The notes under the pieces were generated by a model. That model was not told the DNA's origin and did no database searches. It saw nothing but the letters and a program-made list of their open reading frames with translations. The position numbers and the translations under genes were made by a program. A stretch of DNA of 34,490 nucleotides from Arsenophonus sp046530735 (GTDB taxonomy: Bacteria; Pseudomonadota; Gammaproteobacteria; Enterobacterales; Enterobacteriaceae). The DNA is taken from the NCBI GenBank assembly GCA_046530735.1, contig JBHEQV010000065.1, forward strand, positions 1-34,490, read 5' to 3'. Shown here piece after piece: positions 1 through 9,410 of this stretch (position 1 is the first letter of the stretch; the number at the start of each line of letters is the position of its first letter).

Positions 1-270
1 AAATTGCGTCTTTCTCATCTTACAGAATTAGATTTCTGATACGTGAAATTAAAGAGTTTTCAACAAATTAAATAAGACTATCAAGAACTTTTCTTTAATT
101 AAAAGAAAGTCCGACAAAGTTCTTTTTCAAATACAGCAACATGACTTACCAATTTAGTTGTAGTAATGCTCTGACTTCCACGCTCGTTTCTAACATTTAC
201 GCAAGGCAAACCCACTGTAAGATTTTCTCCAGCCTGTTTTTTTATTTGTTATCTCTTTCTTACTGTTGCG
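1..270 (-). pseudogene. slmA: slmA remnant (nucleoid occlusion factor), runs off the window edge
   Basis: SlmA is a TetR-like DNA-binding protein that blocks FtsZ assembly over the nucleoid. Reading the minus strand from about 270 to 1 and switching frames recovers stretches that follow the E. coli SlmA N-terminal half in order: an EKILQ segment (E. coli EEILQ), then QSITTTKL (QRITTAKL), then LDSLI, FVENSLISRI and DEKDAI (DEKDT). The pieces lie in different frames and carry stops, so the gene is dead. It lies directly downstream of dut on the same strand, as in E. coli. The 3' half is outside the window. The start is approximate because the first dozen codons are not recognisable. Confidence 0.75.
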
Positions 271-378
271 AAACAAAACCTGCGTAAAAGGAAAACCAGA
301 CAACACAATCTTTGTTTTTCAATATTTATAAAACACAAAATTCAACAAATTAATAATATATTAGAAATAACAATATTA

Positions 379-837
379 TTATTGTCGCCCTGAATGACCG
401 AATCCACCAATACCACGTTTTGTCGTTTTAAAATCTTGTACTAGCTCAAACTCAGCTTGAAAAATTGGTATAAAAACCATTTGTGCTATACGCTCACCAG
501 GTTCAATAATGAAACTTGTATCACCACGATTCCAGACCGAAATCTTCAATTCACCTTGATAATCAGAATCAATTAAACCAACTAAATTTCCTAATACAAC
601 ACCATGTCTATGTCCTAAACATGAACGAGGAAGAATAACTGCAGCCAATTGTTGATCTGCAATATGCACCGCTAATCCTGTAGGTAATAGCATAGTTTTA
701 CTTGGTTCTAATTGAATAGCCTGATCTAAGCAAGCTCGTAGATCTAAACCAGCAGATCCTTTTGTCGCATAAGTTGGAAAAGGAAATTTATATCCTACAC
801 GAGGATCAAGAATTTTAATATCTATTTTTTTCTTCAT
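379..837 (-). CDS. dut: dUTP diphosphatase (dUTPase), intact
   Basis: This enzyme hydrolyses dUTP to dUMP and pyrophosphate, keeping uracil out of DNA and supplying dUMP for thymidylate synthesis. It works as a homotrimer in the cytosol. From the ATG at 837 the protein has 152 residues, one more than the E. coli enzyme I recall. All five family motifs are present: AGLDLRA (29-35), RSCLG (71-75), GLIDSDYQG (87-95, including catalytic Asp90), GERIAQM (114-120) and RGIGGFGHSG (141-150). An in-frame ATG at 873 would add 12 residues, but the internal start gives the family N-terminus MKKKIDIKILDPRVG and is preferred. One oddity is Cys73, where E. coli and most dUTPases have Gly in the P-R-S-G-L motif. 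This is the only clearly intact host gene here. It overlaps or abuts the dead coaBC upstream, with slmA downstream. Confidence 0.97.
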   Translation of the reverse strand: MKKKIDIKILDPRVGYKFPFPTYATKGSAGLDLRACLDQAIQLEPSKTMLLPTGLAVHIADQQLAAVILPRSCLGHRHGVVLGNLVGLIDSDYQGELKISVWNRGDTSFIIEPGERIAQMVFIPIFQAEFELVQDFKTTKRGIGGFGHSGRQ

Positions 838-849
838 AATGTTAAAGTA

Positions 850-2010
850 TCTCATCGAGTAAAGAGTGATCAAGTAATAATTTATACTTATGCGGTAAAT
901 ATATCTCTTTATCTTAGCAAAATAAATTTTAGAGTATTGCTTTTTCTAGAATATTGCTTTCTGAATTAAATTCAGGATCACTAATAAAACATTATTTGCA
1001 CAAATAAAATCTAGACTTTTATCTACCATTATTAATGATATATTTCTTCATAGTTTTATCTCTACCACAAATCAATTACGTTAAGAACGATTTTTAGTCA
1101 ATTTAATAAAAATTATTACGTAATATCAAAATTTTCTACTAAAATAAAAATAATTTTATTTGCCTCTTTTTAATTTTTTCTTTTATAATTTTTTTTGCTC
1201 GATAAGAAGTAACTGCAGCACACATCTAATAAAAATTTTTTATTAATTTATTATATACTTAACTATATATCTTTAACGCGCTAATAACATTAATATGTTT
1301 AACTCTGCTGGTGTTAATAAATTGACTGAACTGAATAAAAGTGAGCATGATCTTATCATCGTGCTTGAGCTATACGTAAAACCAATTTTTCTAAACTATG
1401 ATTAAATTGCAAAATGAACGGATCGATTTCTTATTGTGTTTGGCTTTAGCAGTAATTACTAAATACAGATTTATCATAATCTTGCTTATGCTGAAAACTA
1501 TACTCAGCCAACTTAACAATAACTAACAGATTTGATATTTAACTAGGATATCAAATTAAAAATATGGCAATCTTTTTTAAGTATTGTAATATATTACTTG
1601 GTAATATTAGCGAGATACATCCGATGATTTATTACCTGCACGACCGTTATTTTTAGCTATGAAGATAAAAATCGTTATCAATAAATTATTAGTTATACTA
1701 ATAGATAAATGAACAAGCAAATTTGCAGTTGTGGGTGTTAAAAATAATCAAATCTGCCTAATTACTTAATTAAGTATAACTTATTACAACCTCTACGACA
1801 GGATTTAATAAGTAATCAGTAAATTGAATATCCCAAAAAGTCTAAGCGACAAAATGCACGTCTGTAATGAAAGATTGTCAGAATTCACCATTACTACACC
1901 TATAATTGCAGCATGATCAGACAAACGACGAGCTAATTGTTTAGCAACGGATTATTATATAAATCCTTATCAAACAACTCTATTCATGGCAATATAACTA
2001 CTTAGGATAT
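850..2010 (-). pseudogene. coaBC: coaBC (dfp) pseudogene: phosphopantothenoylcysteine synthase/decarboxylase
   Basis: The functional enzyme joins cysteine to 4'-phosphopantothenate and decarboxylates the product, two steps of coenzyme A synthesis. Stitched minus-strand fragments follow E. coli CoaBC in order. They include ARRLSDHAAIIGVVM (CoaC N-terminal region, near 1920), LVITA then EIDPF and NHSLEK (CoaB start, E. coli ITAGPTREPLDP and NHSSGK), HINVISALK, CAAVTSYRAKKIIKEKIKK (E. coli CAAVADYRAATVAPEKIKK, near 1200) and KSLDFICANN (E. coli KNLDLICAND, near 1000). The C-terminal LLDEIL lies just before the dut start. Fragments change frame repeatedly and contain many stops. The length is close to the roughly 1.2 kb expected, so decay was by point mutations and small indels. 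Composition is extremely AT-rich. The start is approximate. Confidence 0.82.
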
Positions 2011-2930
2011 AAGTTAAGGAAAAATATAATGATGATGAGCTTCATCGTAAGGCAATTAACAACACCTAAAATTAATATTGATCTTAAGGCAAGGCAAGGC
2101 AAGTAAAGAGTCTGCATTTTATTTGTCTAACCGTTATGATAAATACAGAACTTACTGTTGTTAAATAGTAAAAACGAGATGATGTTGATAATCGGTTATC
2201 TTGGTAAAGGTTGTTTGTACAAACCCCATTATACTATATGAAGAATTTTGCTAGAGTTGCCATGAAAAACAAACAGTCATACAGATCAAAGAGACTCTTT
2301 TCACTCCATGCTAACGCAAATCAGTATCTTATTAGTTAGCTCAGTGAGAATCTGTCGAGTGATGTCGATCTACGTATTGAAACAACTTATTTCACTTTAT
2401 TTTGCTCATATTGTCACAGTAAGAATATAACCGACAGGGGATTTATTAGGATTACAGTAAGATTGTTGGAAAATTCGCAATTGCAGGAAAACATTCAAGA
2501 ATCTAATTAGAAGTCCTCTGGTAAAACTAAATCACAAGAATAAATAGTTTAGTTATCTACGATATATGTTGAATAGCTTAACTTCATGAGAGTCAAGCGA
2601 AACAAATAGGTATTGCTTTTAAAGCAGCATTTAGATGCTGTTACTTCCTTTCTTGATTCAGTGGAACAGCCAACATAAATGGCTAGTGATATTGTTAATA
2701 TGAATGAAATATTTTTCCTTTATCCTTTAAATGTAAGTGTTATTTTCTAATAAAAAAGCAGAAAATGCGGGATAAGGAGATAAAAATAAAAAATAAATTG
2801 CGCTCTTAATCCTCCTAAATCGAGAGAGTCATCTAAGTGATAAAATTATTGAAAAGTTTAATGCAAAGTGCATTAGTCATTTTTCTTGATCTGATCATTG
2901 ATAAAAGTCCATGTTTTACTCGAGGATGGA
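2011..2930. other. No recognisable gene; AT-rich decayed DNA
   Basis: This stretch lies upstream of coaBC, where E. coli has the divergent radC gene. I looked for RadC on the plus strand and did not find its conserved HNHPSG region. Short open fragments exist, for example around 2240-2480 and 2610-2720 on the plus strand, but none matches a family I know. A small tandem repeat of AAGGC, about three copies, lies at 2086-2104. Most likely this is an old pseudogene tract past recognition. Confidence 0.4.
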
Positions 2931-2939
2931 GCAAAATAG

Positions 2940-3950
2940 TACGAAACTTTTGCTAACGAGCACAAAAGTAGTCACCATCGCCTAATAAGGCGAGGTGATT
3001 AGAGAATCATTTGCTAAGGAATTTCAGATTTAAAATCTGAGTAGTTATATCAACCGATTAAAAAGATGCCTGAGTAGATTTCATGATGTAGGGCCTTATT
3101 TATTGAAATATCTGCCTGAAGCAGATGATTTGAAATCACTATAATTAAAATATAGACATGGCTATAAATTGCTCTGTTAGCAAAGAAATAACCGTTGCCA
3201 CGTGCCTGATGATGGGAGCTATATTCCACATCGTTTTCTAACGAAACTATCGCTCCTTCAAAAAAAACCGTAGTCGTTTTCTTATAAAAATGTTTCCCCT
3301 CTCGACGATCTACTGGCAATAGTATGCGAATTTCTGAACCTCCGTAGTATCTGGATCTGCCCTGTATCACTGTTTATGCAGATACGAGTAGGAGTTTGCG
3401 TGAAATAAGGCAGTGGAAACTCGAAACCGAAGCATGAAGTGTTAAAAAACTACAAGCCTTCCCGTCAAGTGCATAGATGTGAGATATTTTCCACAAAAGC
3501 CAAGACTGCAGGACTGCGCTCAACTCTTTTTACGTGATCTTAATCGAGTATCTCCACATAGCTACCTATCAAATACTTACAGATAATAGTAAAAAATTTA
3601 TAAAATATCTTTTTGCTCTGCGAAAATATTCAGCCACCGGAAAACAAGAATTCATCTCTTTATGTGCAGAGCTTGGTGTAGAACACTGACTTAGTCAGAT
3701 AAGGCATTCTGAAACGCAATGGTATAGTTAAGCGATTTAATCATATATAGAAGATGGGCTGTAAAGCCATTATTTAATTCTGGTGAACAGTTTAAGATCA
3801 CTCTGAATCGATATGTTTTAGTGTACAATCAGGAATTAGCGGAATCAGTAATTGATAGTAAATCTTTATTTTAGTCTATGAAAATTGCTTCAAAGTTAAA
3901 GCTGAATTATTCAAAAAAACTATACTATCTTCCGGGTTGTGATATCTAAT
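2940..3950 (+). pseudogene. IS481-family transposase remnant
   Basis: Plus-strand fragments in shifting frames match the DDE core of IS481-type transposases of the kind common in Enterobacterales and other symbionts. In order they are REFI/CKEF and INRLKRCLSRFHDVG (helix-turn-helix region, 3010-3090), FLRDLNRVSP (3520-3550), FALRKYSATGKQEF then CAELGVEH (3610-3690), LNRYVLVYNQELAESVIDS (3800-3860) and KLKLNYSKKLYYLPGCD (3890-3945). Family members read similarly: FLRDL, TGKHEF, CAELGIEHRLT, RYVWLYNQQLPQSAL. Stops and indels throughout make it inactive. I could not find convincing terminal inverted repeats, so the element ends are unknown and the range covers only the transposase-like part. A hairpin with stem arms TCACC/GGTGA and TCGCC/GGCGA lies at 2972-2998. 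Confidence 0.65.
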
Positions 3951-5639
3951 GAAAGATCATTGATAGCTAAACTGTTGATTTATAACTGTTTACCAATTAG
4001 ATTGAATACAGATAAGCTAAGCATTTTATTTTATTTTAAAAGCAGTTATGGTATTTATAGATATTGCAGCGACTAAAATAGTGCCTGAGTGTTGAAGAAT
4101 GAAATGAATGATATGAGTCAAGCTAAAATTTAATTAAGTTTTTAAAAAAAAATCTTAATTAATTTATTTTAAAATAAATTAATAAATTTATTGTCAATAA
4201 AGTTATCCTTTTAGCTTATATATCTATATAATTTTCTTTAATATAAAATACCATTTAGATGAAAATTATTAGAAAATCTAGTGTACTCTAATTAGAGGCT
4301 ATACGTTTCATTCTGATGCTTCATGAATCAGTTCTCTATCCTTAAATTAGATGTTATCTACCACAGTAGACTTTAGCTCATCAGATCAGCTTCCTTAGCT
4401 ACTTCAAGCTTTTCTTAGCAGACTATAGCAGTTTAAATACCATTGAAAGGATTCTTTTCTCTAATCACAGAGATTCATCCGTCGGTTTCATAACCTCACT
4501 GTCGCAAAAAGCTAATTCAATAAAATTCTTCGTTCTTTTTGATGGAGGAAGATCTACATAAAGTGATTAACGGGGGGACATAATAGAACATCAGGCATTC
4601 TTCTCCATTTTTCTCAAGCTTTTTTATCTCTATAGGATGATACTTTTCTAAAAACTTTGCCAACAAAAACATCAAGGGCTTTATTAGCGATATCAGGCTC
4701 TCTGCTATCAAAATATTTAGCATCTTACCTCTTAAACTTTCGGTGCTGCCTACCTTTTTAGGAAAAAACTAGAATATTAGCTGTTTTGTATACCAATAGC
4801 ATTGATGCTGTTTGTCCAGGAATATCTTGCCATTGCATTCAAAGGCATAGCACACCGTCTCTTCATATCAATATCAGGAGATACGCTTAAGCAATGCGCT
4901 CGTAAGCTCATTAGAAAGTTCAGATCAGTTTGCTTTTGACTTTTGATAAATATTTTCGACTGCAGATAGCTCCTTAGTACATCCATGCAGCACTGCCGGT
5001 AATGAGCAATATATAAAGGGAATCAGATTTCTTAATAGGACGGTATATGCAATCAGATCAGAAATAAATGTAGCAGATATCGGGTAAATCACGTAGCTAC
5101 CATTGCCTCTTACTCTTCAAGCCATTATTGTTTTAGTCTCCTGATAGGTATACCGATAGAAAAGATCATATGCTTTTCACCGAGAAGTGCCTCCATAGTT
5201 TTATGAAATCACTGGTGATATATCGACAAGAGGTGTTTACTTAAAAAATCCATGGTAGTAATTTCGAGGTTTTTGTACACTTTAGATAAAGTGCACTAAG
5301 GAGTTTTATAAGCATATTCCGTTGCTGCTGCCATCCACGATCTTAGGTATTTTAATCTTAATATTATTAAACCAGTCTGTGTAACTACGATATGGAAAAT
5401 AACCGTTACGAATAAATTAATACAAGGAATCAGAGATAATATCTGGTTTTACGAATACCTCTAGGAGAGACTTTCATAACATATTTTCTCTCTGTTGTTG
5501 AAATCATTCATGAAATTAATTAGCAGGATACCGCCAGCATCTCCAAAACTCTATAACATCAGAAATCAGAATAACTTACTCTTTATAGTTTTAACGGAAA
5601 AAATCGACGAGTAATTTTAGTTAAAACCGACGGCTTAGT
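3951..5639. other. About 1.7 kb without a recognisable gene
   Basis: Minus-strand open fragments occur at 4517-4723, 4777-4986 and around 5230-5420, and they could be pieces of one or two decayed genes. None resembles a family I can name. I considered galP, the neighbour of metK in E. coli, and saw no transmembrane pattern to support it. Base composition matches the host part of the window, not the prophage. Confidence 0.35.
4158..4183. repeat. Perfect 26-bp AT-only palindrome
   Basis: Two 13-base arms, ATTAATTTATTTT and its exact complement, meet without a loop at 4170/4171. The palindrome sits about 200 bp beyond the IS481-like remnant in very AT-rich DNA. It may be a relic of a terminator or element end, or chance in low-complexity sequence. 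Confidence 0.6.
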
Positions 5640-6144
5640 GAAGCTCAATAACTTTATTTGTTTTTTCTTATAGGCATTGAAAGGATAAAAATATTCATAT
5701 CCTGAGATTTAAAGGTAAATAATCTGTAATAAATTAAATATTTTAATTAAACCATAAGGGTGTAAATCATAAATTTTATGCATTAAATAGATAAGCGTTT
5801 CATTGCCTATTTTTTCTGTACCAAAAGTTTTTATCATGATGAATGTCGACTCATCGATACCAATTGCATAAGAAAATTAAATTTCACAGCAATCAGCAAG
5901 TTCTTCGGCAACAATATTCTTTACTACGTATCGTGCCGGCATAGGCAACAAAACGATAAACCTTAGATGGAGGAATCTTACCAGAAAAAGCACCACTACC
6001 ATGACGAGCTATTACATCGTAAGTATTGACAATAATTTTACGATCAGTTAAAGCAGAATCACGCATTGAACAGCCTATAACAAAACAACCTATTGAATTA
6101 ATAAAATATTTAGTATTTTTATGTAGCCATTCTCTAGGTAATAC
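5640..6144 (-). pseudogene. metK: metK 3' fragment (S-adenosylmethionine synthase), cut by the prophage
   Basis: MetK makes S-adenosylmethionine from methionine and ATP. The minus strand from 6144 downwards reads LPREWLHKNTKYFINS, corresponding to E. coli LPAEWLTADTKFFINP. It continues with DRKIIVNTYDVIARHGSGAF (DTYGGMARHGGGAF), VYRFVAYA and, near 5790-5700, DLHPYGLIKIFNLL (DLRPYGLIQMLDLL). The order and spacing match the last quarter of the protein. Several frameshifts and stops show it is dead. Homology ends abruptly at 6144, in the codons before L-P-R-E-W. The N-terminal three quarters are not in the window. The abrupt end next to the prophage terminus indicates insertion rather than gradual loss. 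Confidence 0.8.
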
Positions 6145-6391
6145 TGAAAGAATGTGAAATATTTAAAAGAGGGAACGTGCGATAAATGTAGATCTCCCAC
6201 TGGGGACAAACTGGATCTATCTGTGGCAAGTTAGGGTTATTAAGTTATACATAGTGAAATAGGAGTCATCACGCAAATTAACCGATTATTGAAATCATAT
6301 TACTGCTTAAAGTCGTATCCGGTTCAGTAGGTATAAAAACATGATGGTTTTGCTTCTCTTCCTCCTGATCTCTATTGTGGTAGTTTGATCT

Positions 6392-6595
6392 TCAGGGATT
6401 TAAGGTAGCGAGAGTGCCACAGTCATGATGAATAACATCCCCATATTCTACCCACTCATCACTATTTCTTGAACTTCTATACGTGATATAGAGAATAACA
6501 TCGCCATTATTACCAAGTGTAAAATGGTCATTTGGAAGTCCCTTAAAGCGTCCTGGTAATCGTGACAGCAAGCCAAAACCATCCTTTAGTACCAC
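6392..6595 (-). pseudogene. Unidentified left-end phage ORF remnant
   Basis: An open stretch of 67 codons on the minus strand contains GNNGDVILYITYRSSRNSDE and EYGDVIHHDCGTLATLNP. The composition is that of a soluble, charged protein. I do not recognise the family. It lies between the inferred prophage left end and the membrane protein remnant, on the same strand as the early genes, so it is probably the distal end of the early operon or accessory cargo. Upstream codons in the same frame are interrupted, which makes the true gene extent unclear. Confidence 0.3.
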
Positions 6596-6619
6596 AAATA
6601 ATTTGGTAACCCAATAATC

Positions 6620-6977
6620 CGTCAGACTAAATATTTATTGATAGTCAGAGTGGAGCACCCATCAGACTACAAGGATATTCTGCTTCCGGAAAAACGCGTA
6701 CAACCGTTTATGCCCATATTTACGTCACGATCCACATCCAGTGTAGATGCCAATAATACTGATAATAACGTTGCCGTATAAGAATTGACGCCAATACCGT
6801 AGTGTGTTACGTGGTATGCTGCTGTCAGCAACAGGATAAAATCAGTGTGGAGAAGAAAATATCAATAAGTTCATTGCGCTCTTTCAGACCGACATTCGCA
6901 ATAAAGTAGCTAATGTAGCCAGAGGCCAGCGTTACCAGTATCTTTCAAGGTAAATCGAGTAGGGTTAAATAAAGCAT
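6620..6977 (-). pseudogene. Small membrane protein remnant at the end of the early operon
   Basis: The ATG at 6977 is preceded by AAGGAG six bases upstream, a good ribosome binding site. After one stop and a frameshift the reading continues through ASGYISYFIANVGLKERN and LILLLTAAYHVTHYGIGVNS to ATLLSVLLASTLDVDRD. This suggests two or three transmembrane segments. It is downstream of the mor remnant on the same strand. A holin-like or accessory membrane protein is possible, but I cannot assign a family. Confidence 0.4.
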
Positions 6978-7058
6978 ATTCATCTCCTTTACATAGATGC
7001 TGTCCTGGCGATGATAATAACAAAAAGCACTGAAATACTGAAAGTACGTTATAAATGA

Positions 7059-7452
7059 TCATCCTGCCTGCTTATCCTCATCTTCAAATAGATTTTTCTA
7101 GATTCGGGCCAATTCTTCTTTTTTAACCCGTTTAATTACGGAATAAATCCACTGTAGTGAGAGACTTCGTACTTTCGTGCCAGGAGCGATACTTATCTCC
7201 ATTGAAATCGGCAAATATCTTCAGGTCACACTGATTAATTTTTCACATGCAATCTCATTGGGAAATAAGCATTCTGTTCGCCCCAGACCTCGTATCATTT
7301 AGCTGGTGACGACATCTTCTGTCTGACTAGCAACAACGGGGGTCAACATCGATAATCTGTCTGACGGTCTACGCCGTATGTTCGGCCAGCTCAACTAGTA
7401 ACTCCGGCCCTTTATTGCGAAAGGTATTCTCTAGTATGAGCTTTGTCCTCAC
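7059..7452 (-). pseudogene. mor: Mor-family middle transcription activator remnant
   Basis: Mor is the Mu protein that switches on middle transcription by binding as a dimer with a C-terminal helix-turn-helix. Minus-strand fragments read GPELLVELAEHTA near the start, then SQTEDVVTS, MRLHVKN, CDLKIFADFNGDKYRS and finally SLQWIYSVIKRVKKEELARI before a TGA at 7059-7061. The last segment follows the family pattern of an alert helix-turn-helix ending (YGVSLTTVY-type) and a basic tail. Total length is about 131 codons, right for the family. Several frameshifts and stops are present. The likely GTG start at 7452 overlaps the end of gemA, the usual gemA-mor order in Mu-like phages. Confidence 0.65.
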
Positions 7453-7901
7453 TATACGTTTTTGCCACTACTTAAGTTTCTCGATAACCTGGCTGTAGGC
7501 TTTCTGGCTATCTAGCCAGCAAGGCAATCACAACCGGTTTCCAGTTTAACAAAATGGACCAGGACTTTTTTGCTGACGCATCACGGAGAATATCCTTCTC
7601 ATCGGCCATCGGCTTGCCACAGAGTCTGCATTTTCTGAATTTGCGGACGATCGTCTGCTTTTTCGTCGTGGGTTCAGTCAGTTGGATACAAAAGCCTTTT
7701 GCTTTCATAGCGTTTAACACTTGTGGCAGTTATCGATATTCAGGGTTTTTGCGAGATTTCTCCCGTTAGCCTGCGAAGCATTTAGCGGTAAGTTGTGTCG
7801 TCCAAGTTTGAGATGATGGGCGGCAATGTGGATTACTGCAGGTATTTTTGTCGGGTCATCGGAAGCGTCCTTTATCATCGTGATCAAGGTTCCTTACGCC
7901 A
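7450..7901 (-). pseudogene. gemA: GemA-like regulatory protein remnant (DUF1018, Mu gp16 type)
   Basis: GemA proteins are early or middle regulators of Mu-type phages. Minus-strand pieces are IHIAAHHLKL followed by LDDTTYR and MLRRLTGEISQK, then LNAMKAKGF. Next comes RKMQTLWQ, aligned with the conserved R-K-x-x-A-L-W, then RDASAKK, HFVKLETGCDCLA, and last QKAYSQVIEKLK. This order matches the family, whose members read DDDTYRA, AMKARGF and SRKALW, with a final conserved helix. At least three frameshifts are needed. An open 70-codon frame at 7508-7720 covers the middle. Position between gam and mor supports the call. Confidence 0.65.
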
Positions 7902-7919
7902 TTAATAAAAAAATAATCC

Positions 7920-8205
7920 TTCGGGTTTTGAAGGGTTATAAAATAGATATCATTGCTATACAATTGAATGCGTCAAATACCGCTTTTCCACTATGACTTC
8001 TTCACGCAAATCGTCTTGGCATCCATATCTTTGAATATTTCAATTTTTTTGCTAACTGTTCGGCGCCTATTAACAGGCGGTTGCCGTATTAAACTTCTGT
8101 ATATGCAGCGTGGGAAAATCATTACCGGAATTAAGAGTGGGGCTAGCCGTATACCCCTAAAAATTAATATCCACATAGTGATTTTTGCTCTTTTACTGAA
8201 TTAAT
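7920..8205 (-). pseudogene. Unidentified early-region fragment
   Basis: Open stretches on both strands cover this interval. On the minus strand, pieces such as SKKIEIFKDMDAKTICVKKS and FPTLHIQKFNTATAC look more protein-like and agree with the direction of the early operon. No family is recognised and no start or ribosome binding site stands out. It is probably a decayed small phage gene between gemA and the exporter remnant. Confidence 0.2.
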
Positions 8206-8214
8206 GTCTGGTGT

Positions 8215-8800
8215 TCAATAAAGCAAAGACTGAACGCAATGAATACAGTAAACCAGCAAACAGACGGTTTTGTTATTTATGGGTTTTTGGCGATTGAAAA
8301 TAAGACCGCAAGCGGCAGAAATGAGCGCATAGAACATGATCATCAGTGCATAGACCATCGTCATCATCAAGGTCATGAGGGTAATTTGTAGCCCTAACGA
8401 TTGTGGCGGATTAAGAAAGACCAATAGTGTGGGAAGCAGGAAATGGAGCGCTTTGGTGTTGGTGATGTCGGTCAGAAAACTCCAGCAGAACCGTTTCGCA
8501 CAGCGGGTCAATGTCACGACATCATAAGGATCCATGATGACTGGTGCATACCAGGTTCTTGTAGACAGAAACAGTATCCAGAGTATACGTTAATGCCTTT
8601 CAGCAACGGCCAGGCCTGTCGATTAAGCGCGTAAGGCTTCAATGCTCAGTGCTACAATTGGCATCATCAAAACTAATACCGTGTAGCCTGACCGACAATA
8701 AGCGGCAGCGTTTAGCACCATCCCCGCTGTAAGGAATAGTTAAGGGTAAGGATAGCGACAGCGACAGGTAATATGGCACTAAGCAAGGGCACCCACTAAA
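8215..8800 (-). pseudogene. LysE/RhtB-family exporter remnant inside the prophage
   Basis: LysE/RhtB proteins are small inner-membrane exporters of amino acids and related compounds. The minus-strand frame ending at 8215 reads FLTDITNTKALHFLLPTLLV, matching the family motif F-x-N-x-x-N-P-K-A-x-L-F-F. It continues LGLQITLMTLMMTMVYALMI and FYALISAACGLIFNRQKPI, the expected C-terminal helices. The N-terminal half is less clear: LVLMMPIVALSIEALRA near 8640 is hydrophobic but off-frame. Asn-Thr replaces the usual Asn-Pro. It sits between gam and gemA and is not a core Mu-type gene, so it is probably cargo. An unrelated multi-helix phage protein is possible. Confidence 0.5.
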
Positions 8801-9410
8801 AAATTAACTAAAGGTCAAGATTAATGTTTTATTTTTCTCCTCTGCTTAAGGATGTGGAGAAGTTGGCGTTTAGGGTGAATGCGCTGTTATACCCGTTAAT
8901 AGATTGATCTCCAAGCTAAGTACACAGGCACCATATCGCTGCCAGCAATCAGGGCAGGCCAGGATGAGGTCAATCCCACTACTCACCATTTTCCGGTTGT
9001 TGAATGATGTTTGTCTGGATGAAATTAAGATGAATTATTGTCTGATTGTAGCTGATGCAGGTAATGGTCATGATTTAATTTCCTTATCCAGTAATGCTAT
9101 AAATGCGGTCATATTTTGTTGAACTACCTGGAACTCGCAATAAGCTACATAAGGTTGATTCTCAAATAGGTAATGCATAGCTAAACTGAAGCTTTTTTTT
9201 AGCCTTATTCCAATAGGCTTTATCGTCTGATAAAGCCTATTGCAGGATCGACTCTTTTATTAAGTGATATCATTGATTAACAAGATGGATTCGGAAATTT
9301 TATCAAAGAATGCATTGCATCCGTTGCGGAAACGCTCGTATGTAATTTCTACCCGTTTAAGCTAAGCGTTAATTTTTTGATCTAAAGAAAACTTACTTCT
9401 TTAATCACGA
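8801..9410 (-). pseudogene. Decayed small early genes between gam and the exporter
   Basis: A possible small gene starts with a GTG at 9410, where GTGA overlaps the gam stop. It continues with KINAxLKRVEITYERFRNGC then FFDKISESILLINDI, a charged helical pattern, before stops. Further left, LFENQPYVAYCEFQVVQQNM and AFIALLDKEIKS (about 9180-9080) and then NFIQTNIIQQPENGE (about 9010) look like one or two more fragments. None matches a family I know. A strong hairpin at 9211-9242 interrupts the region. Confidence 0.3.
9211..9242. repeat. Perfect 14-bp inverted repeat with 4-nt loop
   Basis: Arms CAATAGGCTTTATC and GATAAAGCCTATTG flank GTCT. A run of eight T lies 14 bases before it on the plus strand, so on the minus strand the stem is followed, after a short gap, by a run of A. 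It is therefore not a standard terminator in either direction. A competing short stem (AGCCTTATT with AATAGGCT) is also possible. Confidence 0.75.

Noticed and set aside
2086..2104. AAGGC tandem repeat as a possible contingency locus
   Set aside because: Only about three copies, with no reading frame or promoter nearby.
2011..2930. radC pseudogene, expected upstream of coaBC in E. coli
   Set aside because: No trace of the RadC metal-binding HNHPSG motif or other RadC segments on the plus strand.
7508..7720. Zinc-finger protein, from C-R-L-C-G in an open minus-strand frame
   Set aside because: The cysteines arise from a shifted reading of GemA; the neighbouring frames give the conserved GemA residues instead.
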